A stretch of DNA of 64,000 nt from Catonia carolina (GCA_035578175.1 JAQMRL010000010.1:29194284-29258283); one strand, 5' to 3'. Shown: positions 9,417 through 21,466, counted from the stretch's first letter. Numbers and translations: made by a program. Notes: a model not told the origin generated them from the letters alone.

Positions 9417-11241
9417 TACTTGAACCATAAGGAAATAGCATTTATTTTCATTAGTTTGTTAATATTTTCTTCCCACCAATAAATGGAGACTTGTTATAGT
9501 CAGGAATTATAAGAAAATGTTTAGACCTTTAAAAATATAAATTTTGATAAATTTAAAGTTGTATCATAGCGTATACATACGCTATGGTTGTATTTTAGCT
9601 TAACTACAAAAATACAGTTTAACCGTTTTCCGTTTAAATATTGCAAATTTTATCCAATTTTCGTTTTGTTATGTCTGGAGTAGTGGTAACGTTCTGGTCC
9701 GGAGATGTAAAGATAGGTGGGTCAAATCCATCAGTGGTAAACATTTTTTATTGTTCAGAAAATAATAGAGTTATTAAAAAAATTATTTATTAATTTTTTA
9801 ATTTTGACAGTTTGTTTAATAATCTAAAATCTACACTACATTTTTTTGGAAGCAATTCAGTATTATTTTAAATAGTATCTAAATATTTCCTTCAGGAACA
9901 TTTAATTTTCAGAGACAGCGATTGTTGATGATAAAACAAATTGTCTAAATTAAAAAATAAATAATTTTTTTTTAATATTCCCAATATTTTTTGAACAATA
10001 AAAAATTTTACCGCTGAATGGAATCGACCCACCTATCTTTACATCTCCGGACCAGAACGTTACCAATATTCCAATCATAACAATGACATAATCGGATAAA
10101 ATTTACAACACTTAAATGGAAAACGGTTACAAATTTATGTGTTTCTGTATTTAAATTAAAATACAGCTTAAAATGTATCAAAATTGATATTTTTCTATAT
10201 AGTTCATCTACTGTAAGAGTACTCCGCGCGAGGCAATCGCCTACAGGTTGTAAACGAAAGTTTTACACTAGTTGGCGAGTAGCTACCTCTCCGCCGAACA
10301 ATTTTATCTTGCACTACGTTCCAACATAAAAATATCTACATCCAGCTAAAATAAACATTATCCTTTAAGCGTTTTCAGTTATACCATTATGATTACTTGT
10401 AAATTATTGTAGTTTCATAAAGACTCCTTAGTTAATTATTTTAACCATTACATTTAACAAAACAATTTTTTTCTGCTTTTTAATGTTTACCGCTTTTGTG
10501 TTTCAAAAACCCAACACATTCACTATCACGCATGTCAACAAAACACAGCTTATAAAACTTTTCAACTTCAGTTTACGAAAACAATCGAACGAACCGATAC
10601 AATTCCAAAAGATTCGTAACTGATGAAACTAAAAATGAGTTAAACACGGGCGAGTGCCAACAGTTGTATTTAACTAGTCACAGACATTAATTATTTTAAT
10701 GATATGAAATAAACAATCTGAAATGATAAACAACGAATCACTGGAATTTGTTTACTCTCCTGTTATAATTCAAGCGCATTAGTCTTACATTACTTGTGAC
10801 CAAAAATAAAATAAAACTGAGTCTATAATAAAAACCTACTAATCATAAATAATAATGTAGTAATAGTAAATAATGTAACGAAAAATAACAATGTAAGAGT
10901 AACAATAGTAAAATTTTAGTTATTAATGGTAAACTAATGTTCGATTTATAAAACATTTTCTAACGAATGAATTGAACGTGTTTTTATTAATTAAGCTTAG
11001 AGCGAATCAGCGTTGTATGGAATTTTGTTTTTGATTATGCTATGCGCATTTTTAATTAATACGCATGCTCACTTGTATTGATGGTTGCCTACGTCGGAGT
11101 AATCTTAGCGTAGACAGACTCTAGGTCTAAACATTTTCTAATGATTCCTGATTATAGCAAGTCTTAATTTATTCGTGGGAAGAAAATATTAACAAATTAA
11201 TGAAAATCAATGCTATTTCCCTATGGTTCAAATTCTGTGGG
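9417..11241. mobile_element. DNA element with ~90-bp inverted termini, enclosing a second fold-back element
   Basis: Bases 9418-9510 (TTGAACCATAAGGAAATAGC, TTAATATTTTCTTCCCAC) are the inverted complement of about 11147-11235 (GTGGGAAGAAAATATTAAC, GCTATTTCCCTATGGTTCAA). The element lies inside a dominant-repeat copy whose parts flank it on both sides. No transposase frame is visible. Internal sequence outside 9560-10190 is AT-rich and unassigned. Confidence 0.6.
9560..10190. mobile_element. Nested fold-back element with ~270-bp inverted arms
   Basis: The left arm contains AACGTTCTGGTCCGGAGATG and TAAAGATAGGTGGGTC; the right arm near 9988-10085 carries the inverted complements. Outer words AACCGTTTTCC and TGTATTTTAGCTTAA are likewise mirrored near 10110-10170. 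The loop between the arms is only about 230 bp. No coding capacity is seen. Confidence 0.7.
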
Positions 11242-11284
11242 ACACCCGATATAAACAATGTTGCAGAACATTGAAAAACCTACA

Positions 11285-11380
11285 ATCTTTAATCCAAAAG
11301 TTTTTGTACAACGCTTAGTTTAGCGGGAATTAGTGATTTTCGGTTTTTTCTTTCATGAAAAATATGTAAAAAAATAGTCT
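11285..11380 (+). mobile_element. HINE/DINE-like fragment
   Basis: The words TTTTTGTACAACGCTTAGTT and AGCGGGAATTAGTGATTTTC match the middle of the dominant repeat and continue the copy interrupted at 9416. Confidence 0.65.
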
Positions 11381-11628
11381 ACTAGGTACAGATGGGAGCT
11401 CACTTGATTGCTAGCATAAGGAATTCCGTTGGAGATGATTGTTTGTACGATTCCCCTCCTCCTAAAACCTAGTAGTAGTAATAATACCATTGGTACGCGC
11501 TTTTCTAAAAATATTAATCACAAACCATTTCGAATAACTACTGTAGTACCAAAATATTTTTAAAAGTGCTATGTGATATGTTTTTAAAACGTAGTTTTCA
11601 TGATTGATGAATATTACATGCATATTTA
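11381..11628. other. Spacer, nothing recognised
   Basis: No supported feature. Confidence 0.35.
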
Positions 11629-11969
11629 AAGTCCAGCCTCTCTTAGTTTGCTCCTAATGTAAACAAATAATGACGTCACTGAGCATGCGCATTATATCAA
11701 AATGTGTACACGCTAATTAAAAAGTAACGACAAAATACTTTCAAAAGTATTTAAATACAAAATACTTTTATAAGTATTTTTATAAATGAAATTGTTAGGC
11801 CTACATCATATCATGACTGATGTTTTTGGTACTTTAAGTACTTATAATTTAAAAAATAGTTAACTTAATAGGAATACAACATCCGTAAAGTCGCAGACTC
11901 TAGCGTGCACCCTGTAGTAGCTGGCTTTTGTTTGTTGACAGTAGGAGCAAACTAAGAACGGCTCAACTG
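11629..11969 (+). mobile_element. 341-bp MITE (family M1), copy 1
   Basis: The left end AAGTCCAGCCTCTCTTAGTT and the inverted right end (complement CAGTTGAGCCGTTCTTAGTT) are flanked by TA. The body holds mirrored AAAAGTATTT/AAATACTTTT runs. The other copies usually begin CAGTCC. CAGT ends plus a TA target place it with pogo/Tc1-type MITEs. Confidence 0.8.
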
Positions 11970-12379
11970 TAGTTACTTAGGTGGCACAAAATGTTCTATT
12001 TCAACAGTTTTAAATAAAGAAATACTAGAGGATCAAGGAGGCATGTACCATATACAGTAATTTTTTTGCGTTTTATATTGAATAAAGGGGTACAGATCAC
12101 CTTGTTCCTGTAGAAAAGAGGACATTAACATTTTAGAGTAACAGTTAATTAACATAAAACGTCATCACTGTTATAAGGAATTCTTTTAAAAAATTCCCCA
12201 ATGAAAAACTTTTTGTCTTGTATTATTAAAATAGCCTGCTATAAAAAAGATAGAAAACTATCTGAAGAACCTTCGCGCAATATGATGAAACTATCAACTC
12301 ACTACCACGTCAAATGAATTGTGCGGATGCGCAGGAACCGATATTATTGAGAGATGCCTGCGTCTTTCTGATGTACTTA
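11970..12379. other. Spacer, nothing recognised
   Basis: No supported feature. Confidence 0.35.
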
Positions 12380-13020
12380 CAGTGTCTGTCAAAAGTTTAA
12401 GGACACCGCTACTTTCACATTATTGGGTTTTGTCCTTACACATTTACTAAACTATACAATTGTAAAATATTACCCAAATAGCCCTTAAAATTAGTAGTAT
12501 TTCAGCACATATTCGACTACTCTATCTTTTGTAGAACTAATTATTGTATTTTCCTGTTTCAAAAAAGTCAAATGTAGGTACGTCAAATTTTAATTCAAAA
12601 ATGTTATAACTTTCGAATGGCTACACTCAGACTAACGAATTGGGACTTGCAGAAAAGGCACTTTGGGCCAGTCTCCTTTTTTTAAAAAAAAACACATTTC
12701 ATCTCGGTCACAGGGTTGAATGCATCACTTTTTTAACTCTGCAGATAAAAAAGACCCGTTTTTCTAACTTTGCTGTGTTCGTAATTATCGCCGTATTAAT
12801 TTCAAACAGTTATTGCCATTGAATCAGGATCTGAGGAGCTGGTAGCACTGACGAACAACTGATTCCTGCCACTTGTCATTTATGCTGTTAAATTTACTAA
12901 TAGCGAGTTTTAGGTTTCTTAACTTGAAAATCTAAAAATTGGCCGCTAGTCAGTGAATACCACTGTGATGTGGCAAATTTAGTTTTTTTTCATGGTGTCT
13001 TAAACTTTTGACAGACACTG
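12380..13020. mobile_element. Tc1-like non-autonomous element, 641 bp
   Basis: The left terminus CAGTGTCTGTCAAAAGTTTA and the inverted right terminus match for about 28 bp with one indel. TA target copies are at 12378-12379 and 13021-13022. The inside has no transposase-like frame. It is followed by a G13-type homopolymer near 13030. Confidence 0.8.
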
Positions 13021-13604
13021 TATTTTGGTGGGGGGGGGGGGATCAGTCCATATCATAGTTTTCTGTACTTCGCTTCGTTCCAACACCCGAAATCTTCTAC
13101 AGGAAACTATTGGAAGTGTTGCTGTATAGCTACGCCCGTGTAACAACCGGGCTGAATGACCGTTACAAACAATGGGAACGAAAGGAGTAGAGGTATTTTA
13201 TGACTGCAGTTTCGTGCGTTCCTGAAAACATTGTCTCTGCCCCGCTACTAACACATTCCGCCTTCCATTGTTGTTGTCACTGTCGTATCAGTTCTATCCT
13301 AGCTGTTGATCGTTGTAGTTGCGTCTCTTTCTTTCTCTTCTGCCGTTTAGATTCTTGTATTTGTATTTTTTTATAATTGGATGGAGTTATGCAAAAAGGA
13401 ACTAACCCACAAAAATTGAAAATTCAAGGTTTATACATAGAAAAGTAGCTAAAAGTACTAAAAATGTCTGGGTAAAATTTATGAAGCTATATCTTATTAT
13501 ATTTTAGTTAAATTGTACCTCACGTTTTCTTACAAATTTAGTAATTTAATTAATTTACTTATTTAGATTTACTTAGTTTATTTATTTAGATAACTTTCTT
13601 ATTA
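13021..13604. other. Spacer with relatively GC-rich patch, nothing recognised
   Basis: A poly-G run lies at about 13029-13041. The patch 13100-13380 is less AT-rich than its surroundings and could be promoter-like, but no exon or start could be supported. Confidence 0.3.
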
Positions 13605-13703
13605 AACCAGATGGTAGAAGGGATGTGGGTCGACCGAGGAAGAGGTGAAAACCGGAACAGGCTCAATAGCCTAAACCATGACGGATGATGATGATGATGA
13701 TAG
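13605..13703 (+). mobile_element. LINE 3'-end fragment with (GAT)n tail
   Basis: The translation contains GRPRKR, the short basic motif (xGRPxxRW) common just before the C-terminal end of many LINE polyproteins. It is followed by GACGGATGATGATGATGATG. Only the last tens of residues and the 3' microsatellite tail remain. Confidence 0.5.
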
Positions 13704-14218
13704 TATTACGATAATTAGTATTAGTAATATATTATCTATTAATTAGATTAATAATCCTACGACTCCCGTCCTTCCCATTTCTTTAGAAAATAAAATTAAT
13801 AATAACAGTAAAAATATAATTGTATCTGTATTTATATATTAGGCAAAAAATGTAAATGAATTAGAAAATAAAAATAGCAAAAATATAATTGTATCAAACA
13901 AACAAAAATGTATAACAATAACAAAAGAAAAGCATGAGTTTAACATATTTGCGCATGTGCGTGTGTGTGGTCTGTGGTGTGCGTATTACTTCTTCTCAAT
14001 TCTTGGAAATAGATAGAGCGAGAGATCGTGGAGGAGGACGACGACACATCGAGTTGCGATAAATGTTTTTGTTCATGGTAAAGCTACGACGTTGTACATC
14101 CCGGTTGTTATGTGGCCTCACCTATACACGTAGAGCAAGAGTTGCGCCAGTTCGAATTATCCACAGTATAACACCCCAGAGCAATAGAATACTATTCTCT
14201 TGCCCTGATAACACCCTA
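13704..14218. other. Spacer, nothing recognised
   Basis: No supported feature. Confidence 0.35.
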
Positions 14219-14559
14219 CAGTCCAGCCTCTCTTAGTTTGCTCCTAATGTAAACAAATAATGACGTCACTGAGCATGCGCATTATATCAAAATGTGTACA
14301 CGCTAATTAAAAAGTAACGACAAAATACTTTCAAAAGTATTTAAATACAAAATACTTTTATAAGTATTTTTATAAATGAAATTGTTAGGCCTACATCATA
14401 TCATGACTGATGTTTTTGGTACTTTAAGTACTTATAATTTAAAAAATAGTTAACTTAATAGGAATACGACATCCGTAAAGTCGGAGACTCTAGTGTGCAC
14501 CCTGTAGTAGCTGGCTTTTGTTTGTTGACAGTAGGAGCAAACTAAGAACGGCTAAACTG
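14219..14559 (+). mobile_element. 341-bp MITE (family M1), copy 2
   Basis: Nearly identical to the copy at 11629-11969. It starts CAGTCCAGCC, ends GGCTAAACTG, and is flanked by TA at 14217-14218 and 14560-14561. Confidence 0.85.
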
Positions 14560-14561
14560 TA

Positions 14562-14695
14562 CATCTTTTTTGTAATTTGCTTGAAATATTCTCACCTCTG
14601 CCTCCCTCTACAATTCACTCCCTCAATATTACCCTCCATTGATAGACCAAGACCTGAATATCTTAAGACATATGCCCCACTAGGCCTCCTTCTGG
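14562..14695 (-). mobile_element. LINE 3'-end fragment (type L1)
   Basis: On the minus strand this matches the 3' coding end of the element at 20775-21120 (words TTGAGGGAGTGAATTGTAG and CTTAAGATATTCAGG). It is immediately adjacent to the MITE to its left, without an obvious target duplication. Confidence 0.65.
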
Positions 14696-14811
14696 TAACA
14701 TAATCAAATTTTAATTTCAAATCATCTACTTTGATTTTTCTTTTGAAAAATCCATATAAAAATTTTCACTCAAAATTATTGTTATGTATTACGGATAGGT
14801 ATCAGACAAAC

Positions 14812-15076
14812 TAATATCCCATAGCCGAGCGAGTGAGAGGGAGATATGTGGCATAACTACGCACGCGCTCAAAGGTCTTTACCGTTATAATCCAAATCTA
14901 AAAACATACTACAGTCTTTATCTTGCTTGTTAGTTTACTGCATGCATAAACGCTTGCTCACAACAATGAGTAAAATTAAAGACAATGTTATTGGAACGGC
15001 GCGTATGGCTTGTACGAGTGAGAGCGTTATGCATTCTCTCACTCCCACGGCTAGGGGACATTAGTTCATCTGAATA
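14812..15076 (+). mobile_element. ~265-bp MITE (family M2), copy 2, both ends present
   Basis: The left end CAGACAAACTAATATCCCAT and right end (complement CAGATGAACTAATGTCCCCT) form inverted termini of about 25 bp. The interior words TGAGAGGGAGATATGTGGC and GAGAGCGTTATGCATTCTC are shared with copies at 6190 and 36272. Confidence 0.75.
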
Positions 15077-15357
15077 CTATAATTAGATTACGAAGTTTGA
15101 CGATACCTGTTGAATACCTGTTTTAATCTTTTCTGTTGTTATGGGTTACAAAGTAAGAAATTCGCGTTTCCCCATTAAAGAGTTGAATAAAAAAAAAATT
15201 TGTCAGGACAGGCAAAAATATTTATAACTTAATATAGCAAGACTTTACTTTTGGGTTTGTGATACGACATTAGACAACTTTAGGCCTATAATCTTCCACG
15301 AAGGTGACGACGCGTGTTTAAATTAAAAAATCATTTAAGTTTTCGCTTCTGTCATGT
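15077..15357. other. Spacer, nothing recognised
   Basis: No supported feature. Confidence 0.35.
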
Positions 15358-15565
15358 AGTCATAAGCACATGGATTTTTTTTTAAAGATTTTGGCTTTCG
15401 TATAATACATTTTATAACAAAAGTTTAATCAGCTGTAAAAACTTACTAAACCTACAACTTTTATTTAAAAATTTTTTTCTACTATCTTGTTCATCAAAAT
15501 CCAAGTCTAACATAGGATGATTTTCATTTAGCGTCATTCACTCATGTTTAAAAGTAGGTTATGTT
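15358..15565 (+). mobile_element. Old HINE/DINE-like fragment
   Basis: Weak but collinear similarity to the second half of the dominant repeat: CTACAACTTTTATTTAAA, GATTTTCATTT...GCGTCATTCACTCATG, AGGTTATGTTTTT. It is more diverged than other copies. Confidence 0.5.
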
Positions 15566-16338
15566 TTTCATATTAAATTGTTTACTCATGTTTAAACAAT
15601 AACACGCACTGCTCATGTTTGTAAATGATTCATTATTGTATTTAATTGATGAAACAACTGTTCTAAATAATAGACGAGTCATCCTAAACATAAATTTAAA
15701 AGATTAGGTAGTCTATTTAGAGATTAAAAATGTAAAAGTCTGTAAAAGATATAGATAATAAATCAATACAGTTTTATATAAGCTTAGTCTATAGTTAATA
15801 TTTTCTAAGTTGAGGACTGAAGTAAACAAACCAGTTGGTGGGCGGAGCAGTATGAACGGGTGCACACAAAACTACGTGACAACTTACCACTGTGCACCTG
15901 TGCAGTCTGATCGTAAAATACAGGAATACAGTAGAGCGTCGGTAATCCGAACATCAAAAATTCGAATCGTCAAAAATCCGAACGCCATCTGAGTATTTTT
16001 TCGATATTTTTATTTACGTAAGAAAGGTAACATGTTTTATAAACTTTTCTTTTAAAAACATTTTGTAAAATGTTCACACTGTGTAACATGTTTTATAACT
16101 TATTTTAAAACAATATGTTTTCTGTAAACGAATGAGCGAGGCTTAAATAAATCACGCAATCAAAAGTGCAAAAGTTTTTGAAGTAAGATTTCAGCGATGT
16201 AGTAAGGTTTATAGTGAATCCTTTGTTTCTGTGCATAGTTTTTTGTTTGTTTTCAATTTAATATACAATATAATACTGCATATACAGTAAAGTACAGACC
16301 GCGCCAGTTAGAATTTAAAAGTACCGTAGGTTATGTTT
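15566..16338. other. Spacer with a single pogo-like terminus near 15929
   Basis: CAGTAGAGCGTCGGTAATCC at 15929 resembles a pogo/Tigger terminus, but I could not find its inverted partner. The remainder is AT-rich with no supported gene. Confidence 0.3.
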
Positions 16339-16471
16339 TTAATTTCTCTTGCCTATATTAATATATAGGAAGGAAAGTATTGTTTTCATGTCGATTTTTC
16401 GAAATCGAGTTTTCACCGGATCTACACGTTTTCAGAACCCCTGAAGCCAAAAAACATGTTTTTAGCGATTG

Positions 16472-16512
<41 letters not shown>

Positions 16513-17310
16513 CGCGCGTGTATGTGTCTGTGTATACAAAATATCTCAAGAACGGAACATCGTATGAACTTGAAACTTAAGTTACATGCCACTACCGGAC
16601 CCGACACCAACATTTTCATCAAAATCGGTCAACCGGAAGTAGTAGTTTATTCGTGTAATTTTCACTTTTTTGCGATTTTCTCGAAAATTGGTCCTACGAT
16701 TTTTTTTAAAGATCACCTAGTTTACTAGATTTTTTATGCTCTACCAGATAGGGTAGGCGCCATGTTTGCTGAAATTCTTGGTCATGCTGTTTTCACGTAA
16801 AAAAATTTGTTTTTTTTAAGATTGCGGCTTTAATATGAATTTTAGCGCAAACATGTATATAATAAAAGTTGTAGAGAATTTAAAAACCTACAACTTTTAT
16901 TGCAAACATTTTTTTGTATAACGCTTACTTTAGCGGTAATTAGCGATTTTCTGGTTTTTTTCTCACGAAAACGTGTGAAAAATCGATTTTTTAATATTTC
17001 GGCCTTAATGGTCTACGCATTTTACGACAAAAAAGTATATAATTGAATTTATAGTAAATTAAGAGATCTACAACTTTTATTTAAAGCATTTTTCTCTACA
17101 AAGCCTAGTTTAGCGTGAAAGAGTGATTTTCCGTATTTTTAAGCCAAACTGAGGTTGATTTTCATTTTGCGTCTTTCACTTATGATTAAAATTAGGTTAT
17201 ATTTATTGAGGTTAGCTTTTGTTTATTTTTAATGTTTTATTACTAATGTTAGGATTATTGTTTATTATTTGCATTGGCAAGAGAAAGTTGTGTGAGTGAC
17301 CAGATTTTTT
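16339..17310 (+). mobile_element. HINE/DINE-like repeat, near-complete copy e
   Basis: It carries all blocks of the family and a (TG)n(CG)n microsatellite at about 16472-16530. At the 3' end GGCAAGAGAAAGTTGTGTGA is followed by a shortened hairpin (GTGAGTGACCAG). The long Cys-Val and His-Thr translations across this site are microsatellite artefacts. Confidence 0.85.
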
Positions 17311-18163
17311 TATCATCATACGTGATTCTGTAAAATTGCAATGACCAAATGCGTTTTGATTCCCCCGTTACTTTGTACAACAATTATGAAGAATATAATA
17401 ATGTGTATCTTGTGTATTTATTTGCACTTATACAAAGAAAGTTTGTTTACTCCATCCCTCAACTTATGAAAGATAGACTTTGTACACGTGTTTTATTTTT
17501 AGACAATGTTTTCAGAATTTACATTCTATCGACAAGTTGGCTGCGCTTGCAGTAATCTAACTGGTTATCCCCACTCCAAATACTATCTGTCGCGTAGGCA
17601 AATGTAGTTGAGCTTCAGTGAAAACCTTCTGTAGTGCATGTTTAGTGTGAGGCCTACGTGTCTTATTTCAAAAACAGTGAAAATCTCATGCTTGTTCAGT
17701 ATTGTAGTTTTCTGTGATGGCTTTGAGTTTACAGGTAAAATTGTGTAATTATGCAAAGTTTACATTTACATTTACGGTTTATGCAGGGTTGTAATAAGAT
17801 AGTTTGTTATGGAATTCCAAACTGAAATAATTAGGAGTTAACTTTAATTTCTTTTCTATGGAATCCTTGAATAAAGTTGTAAAAAATGTACAATGTTGTC
17901 TTTTCTAGAGTGTAATAATATGTAAATGCACTAATTGGTTCTGCGAAGGGATGCACGAGTCCTAACATTCTGACACTTTTTTGGGGCTTTCTGTTTTAAC
18001 CAGTTTTCGTACGAGTGCGTTCGCTGTGTTTATGCTTTCTTCTGCCAAAACAACTACACCAATAATTGTCTGAACTTAGAAAACTAAGGTTTCCTCGACA
18101 TTGGTCGACAAAACTTTAGTTTAAACACCCATAATTAATTAATTATAATTATGATAATTATAA
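17311..18163. other. Non-repetitive interval with a candidate 18-bp first coding exon
   Basis: No match to the repeat families. At 17717-17734 the sequence TGTGATGGCTTTGAGTTTAC ends in ACAG followed by GTAAAA: a start codon, six codons (MALSLQ) and a donor-like site on the plus strand. It does not join in frame to either downstream plus-strand host gene, and no homology is visible, so it remains a possibility only. Confidence 0.25.
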
Positions 18164-18337
18164 GGACCGGCCCGTGGTGTAGTGGTCAGCGCAACTGGCT
18201 ACCATGCCGGGGTCCCGGGTTCGATTCCTGGTCAGGTCTGGCATTTTTTTCATCTGTAAATCACCACATATCATTACCTACGCACAAGCCCAAGGCTTAT
18301 GTAGCCATCATCACTCAATAAAAAAAAAAAAAAAAAA
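18164..18337 (+). mobile_element. tRNA-derived SINE (type A head, alternative tail) with poly-A
   Basis: Box A lies in GTGGTGTAGTGGTCAGCGC and box B is GGGTTCGATTCC (about 18217-18228). The head is shared with 9228-9388, but the tail reads CAAGCCCAAGGCTTATGTAG and ends ATCACTCAAT plus 17 As. A minus-strand piece of the same tail sits at about 49435-49485. Confidence 0.85.
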
Positions 18338-18599
18338 TTTAGTTAAAAATAAGCTTTGTATTCCTAAGTTAAAGGGTACTTTAGGTACTAAAGTAAAACC
18401 AAATTTTTTTCCAAATAGCTTTCGATTTTGAATAAACTTTATTTAATTTTCTTACGGTTAGTACAGTTTCTGGGTCCGTTTGGAGAGCATAAGTCATATT
18501 CCTGAGAAAATCTGGGGGTTCTGCTCTCTTACCAGATTTTTTTTCAGAATTATAATTTAATGTTATGAGAAACCTGCCCAAATAAGACAACTATTTTTT

Positions 18600-19860
18600 T
18601 GTTTCTTGACTGGTTTGATGCAGTTCTTCAAAATGCTCTATCTTGGGCAAGTCGTTTCATATTACATACCTGCGACACCCTACATCTTTTGTAATTATCT
18701 TTAAATATTCTTACCTTTAGATCTCCCTACAATTAATTCATTCTCTCAGTATTCCCCTCCATTATTGGTAGAACAATACCTGGATGTCTTAAGATAGCCC
18801 ACTAGCATATCTCTTCTTCTGGTTTGATGTTTCCATATACTTCTTCTTTATCCACTCGTCTAAGAACCTCTAAATTACATATTTTATCCAACCACCTAAT
18901 CTTTAACATTTTCCTATAACACCACATTTCAAAAGCTTATCCTCTTCCTTTCTGCAGCCCTTATCACCCACATTTCACTCCAATATAATGCTACTCTCCA
19001 AACATAGTGTTTAAAGAAATTTTTCCTTATCTGTAAATCAAGGTTTGTTATCAGTAAGCTGTTTTTCATTTCAAAGGCCCTTTTAGCTTGAACAATCCTA
19101 CTTTTGATATCACTTGTGCTTCTACCTTCCTTAATTATTTTACTCTCTAGATAGCAAAATTCCCCAACTTCCTGTATGTTTTCGTTGCCTACTTTTGTAT
19201 TTCCCATCTCCTCCAAACCACTCTTTCTACTGTTCAACAATTCCGTTTTGTTCTTATTAATGTAAATGAAGTAATCCTTTCTTATGATCTCATCCATTTA
19301 AGAAATTCTTTAGTTCGTTCTTTGTCTCAGGTAATACTACTATATCATCACTGAATAATCTCAGCATTTTTATTGTTTCTTCTTGAATTTTAATTCCTGT
19401 GACAATTTTTTTCACTTCAGTTATAGCCTCTTCTACAAACAAGTTTAAAAGTATTAGTGACATTCAATAAACATCCTTGTCATAGGCCTTTTCTTACAGC
19501 AGCTTTTTTTATACCCCTCAATTCTCAAAACAACCATTTGAATCTTGTACAGACTGTAAATAACTTTCCTTTCTTTGTATTTAACCTTTTCAAGGTTTTA
19601 AAAATTTTATTCCAGTCCAGATTGTCGATTGCTTCCTCTAAATGTACAAATGCCATATAAGTAGCTTTATTTTTCTTTATCCTTCTCTCAATAATCAATC
19701 TTAGAGCCAATATTGCATTTTGAGTTCCCATTCTCTTTCTAAATCCAAATGGGTCATCTCCCAACACTTCTACTTTAATTTCTATTCACCTGTACATAAT
19801 TCTTGTTAGTATCTTGGATGCATGGCTTTTAGAATGTAATGCTACGAAGAAGTTCAATTC
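18600..19860 (-). pseudogene. Decayed LINE (type L1) reverse transcriptase, minus strand
   Basis: Read on the minus strand, the element shows in order: FGFRKRMGTQNAILALRLII with a YMAFVHLEEAIDNLDWNKIF block (RT fingers/palm; 19525-19767); a catalytic-type LFSDDIVVLPETKNELKNFL near 19320-19365; and NKTELLNSRK...VGEFCYLESKIIKEGRSTSDI with the following connection region (18929-19297). The last part is a 3' tail beginning at about 18920 and ending near 18600. Frameshifts and stops separate the pieces, so it is inactive. The F-S-D-D string is the RT catalytic motif. Family membership is RTE/Jockey-like non-LTR in general terms only. Confidence 0.8.
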
Positions 19861-19890
19861 CACTTAAAGATTAATTTACAAATGAATCGC

Positions 19891-20645
19891 TGATTGCAAA
19901 AACAACCTATATCACCTACTTATGATTTGTGGGAAATGGAAAAAACTAAGTTATTTCAAGAGTGGTTTTCAACATTTATTACATTAAAAAAAAAAATACT
20001 GTGTAGTTTGAAACTTCACTATTTTTTAATATATTGACTACAAAACTTTAGTGTCTTGTTTTTATTTATAGTAAATAATGTTTACTTTACAGTAAAGTTT
20101 TAAATTTTTCGGATATAGGTTATTTTTACATGCAACTGAAATATCATGTAAAAACAACAACAAAAATGCTAAAATTTCAACAAAGTACACATTTTTACTT
20201 TTATTATCTTCAAACATTAAAATTACTTTTAAATACTTAAAATTTATATAAAAGTTGTTATAATTATCTATTTTTTTTTAATATTGTTCATATTGTGCCA
20301 GTTTAGAATATTGATCCAGAATTTTTCTTTAATAATATTATCAGGAACACATATTGAACACACTTTAAATGTCTTTAATTGTTTTTTTTTAGTTTGAGTT
20401 AAAATTTGGCTTAAAATTAAAACGGTCTTGCTTAAATATATACAAATGACAGTGTAAAAACAACCTATTTCAAAGATATAGGTTGTTTTTACGTTCAGTA
20501 GAAAAAACTTGGTATGCATATCAGCTGTAATAATATATGATATAGGTTTTTTTCATGCTCAAATCATGTGTCTACCCTAGTAATATTAGAAATCTTTTTA
20601 AAACCATAATGGCTGAAAATGGTGTTTAGGTTGTTTTTGCAATCA
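19891..20645. mobile_element. DNA element with GATTGCAAAAACAACC termini and internal inverted copies
   Basis: Left end TGATTGCAAAAACAACCTA (19891-19909) and the inverted right end (20627-20645) are perfect over 19 bp. The core word AAAAACAACC recurs inside in both orientations (near 20145, 20455, 20485), suggesting stepwise terminal duplications. No target duplication was clear and no transposase is present. Confidence 0.6.
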
Positions 20646-20774
20646 AGGATTCAAATATAATTATGTATTTTGTATCTAATATTACTTTATATGTGTATAG
20701 ATATAAATAGTATGAAGACGATTCAATTTTTAGTCCATCATTACTTCCCCACATTGAGATGTGAATTTCCCTAC

Positions 20775-21120
20775 GTCAAACCCACATTGAAATGTGGTGT
20801 TATAGGAAAATGTTAAAGATTAGGTGGGTGGACAAAATAAGTATTCGTAGGCGAGTGGATGAAAAAAGAAGTATATGGAAGCATCTTTCCAGAAGAAGGG
20901 ATAGGCTAGTGGGGCATATCTTAAGACAACCAGGTATAGGGCTATCAATAATGGAGGGTAATATTGAGGGAGTAAATTGTAGGGGGAGGCAAAGATTAGA
21001 ATATGTAAAGCAAATTACAAAAGATGTAGGGTGTTACAGTTATGCAGATATGAATCGACTTGTGCAAGATAGAACAGCTTGGAGAACTGCATCAAACCAG
21101 TCAAGAGACTGATGACAAAA
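20775..21120 (+). pseudogene. LINE (type L1) C-terminal fragment
   Basis: The 5'-truncated copy encodes MWCYRKMLKIRWVDKISIRR, KRSIWKHLSRRRDRLVGHIL and ends DMNRLVQDRTAWRTASNQSR before a stop. This is the characteristic C-terminal region (WCYR+ML+I+W, RR+RL+GH) of many insect LINE polyproteins. It is followed by a short A-rich tail. The same family gives the fragments at 14562, 18600, 42345 and 57600. Confidence 0.8.
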
Positions 21121-21146
21121 AAAATGTGTTTAGAAATCAATTTTTT

Positions 21147-21466
21147 GTCCCTAATGTGTGTACGTTGCAATCTATTCAATTCAGAACATTAAATAACCCG
21201 ATGACCCAATGAGATGATGATGTGTATGACGTGTAAATGGGGTGTAGTCTTGTACAGACTCAGGTCGACCATTCCTCAGAGATTATAGTTAATTGAAGCC
21301 CAACCATCAAAGTACAACCGTAACCACTGTCTAGTATTTAATTCTGTATAAAAGTAAGTACCTATACTAGGATTCAAACCAGGAACCTTCGTCTCCAAAA
21401 ATCAGCTGTTAAACAGCTGACTTGTCGCGACAAATTTACCTCTAGACCATGCCGGTGGATTAGAAA
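21147..21466 (-). mobile_element. tRNA-derived SINE, type C
   Basis: On the minus strand the head reads CCGGCATGGTCTAGAGGTAA (box A region). The palindrome CAGCTGTTTAACAGCTG and then GGTTCCTGGTTTGAATCCTA (box B) follow. The body runs to ACGTACACACATTAGGGA. Related copies are at 46340-46971 and 58797-59082. Confidence 0.8.

Noticed and set aside
12640..12822. 60-codon frame with a hydrophobic C-terminus
   Set aside because: It lies inside a 641-bp Tc1-like non-autonomous element and shows no transposase or conserved features.
16358..16728. Open frames rich in alternating Cys-Val or His-Thr on both strands (also near 27572-27963, 40357-40539 and 41173-41610)
   Set aside because: They are translations of the TG/CA microsatellite inside the dominant repeat; frames on both strands with no conserved protein content.
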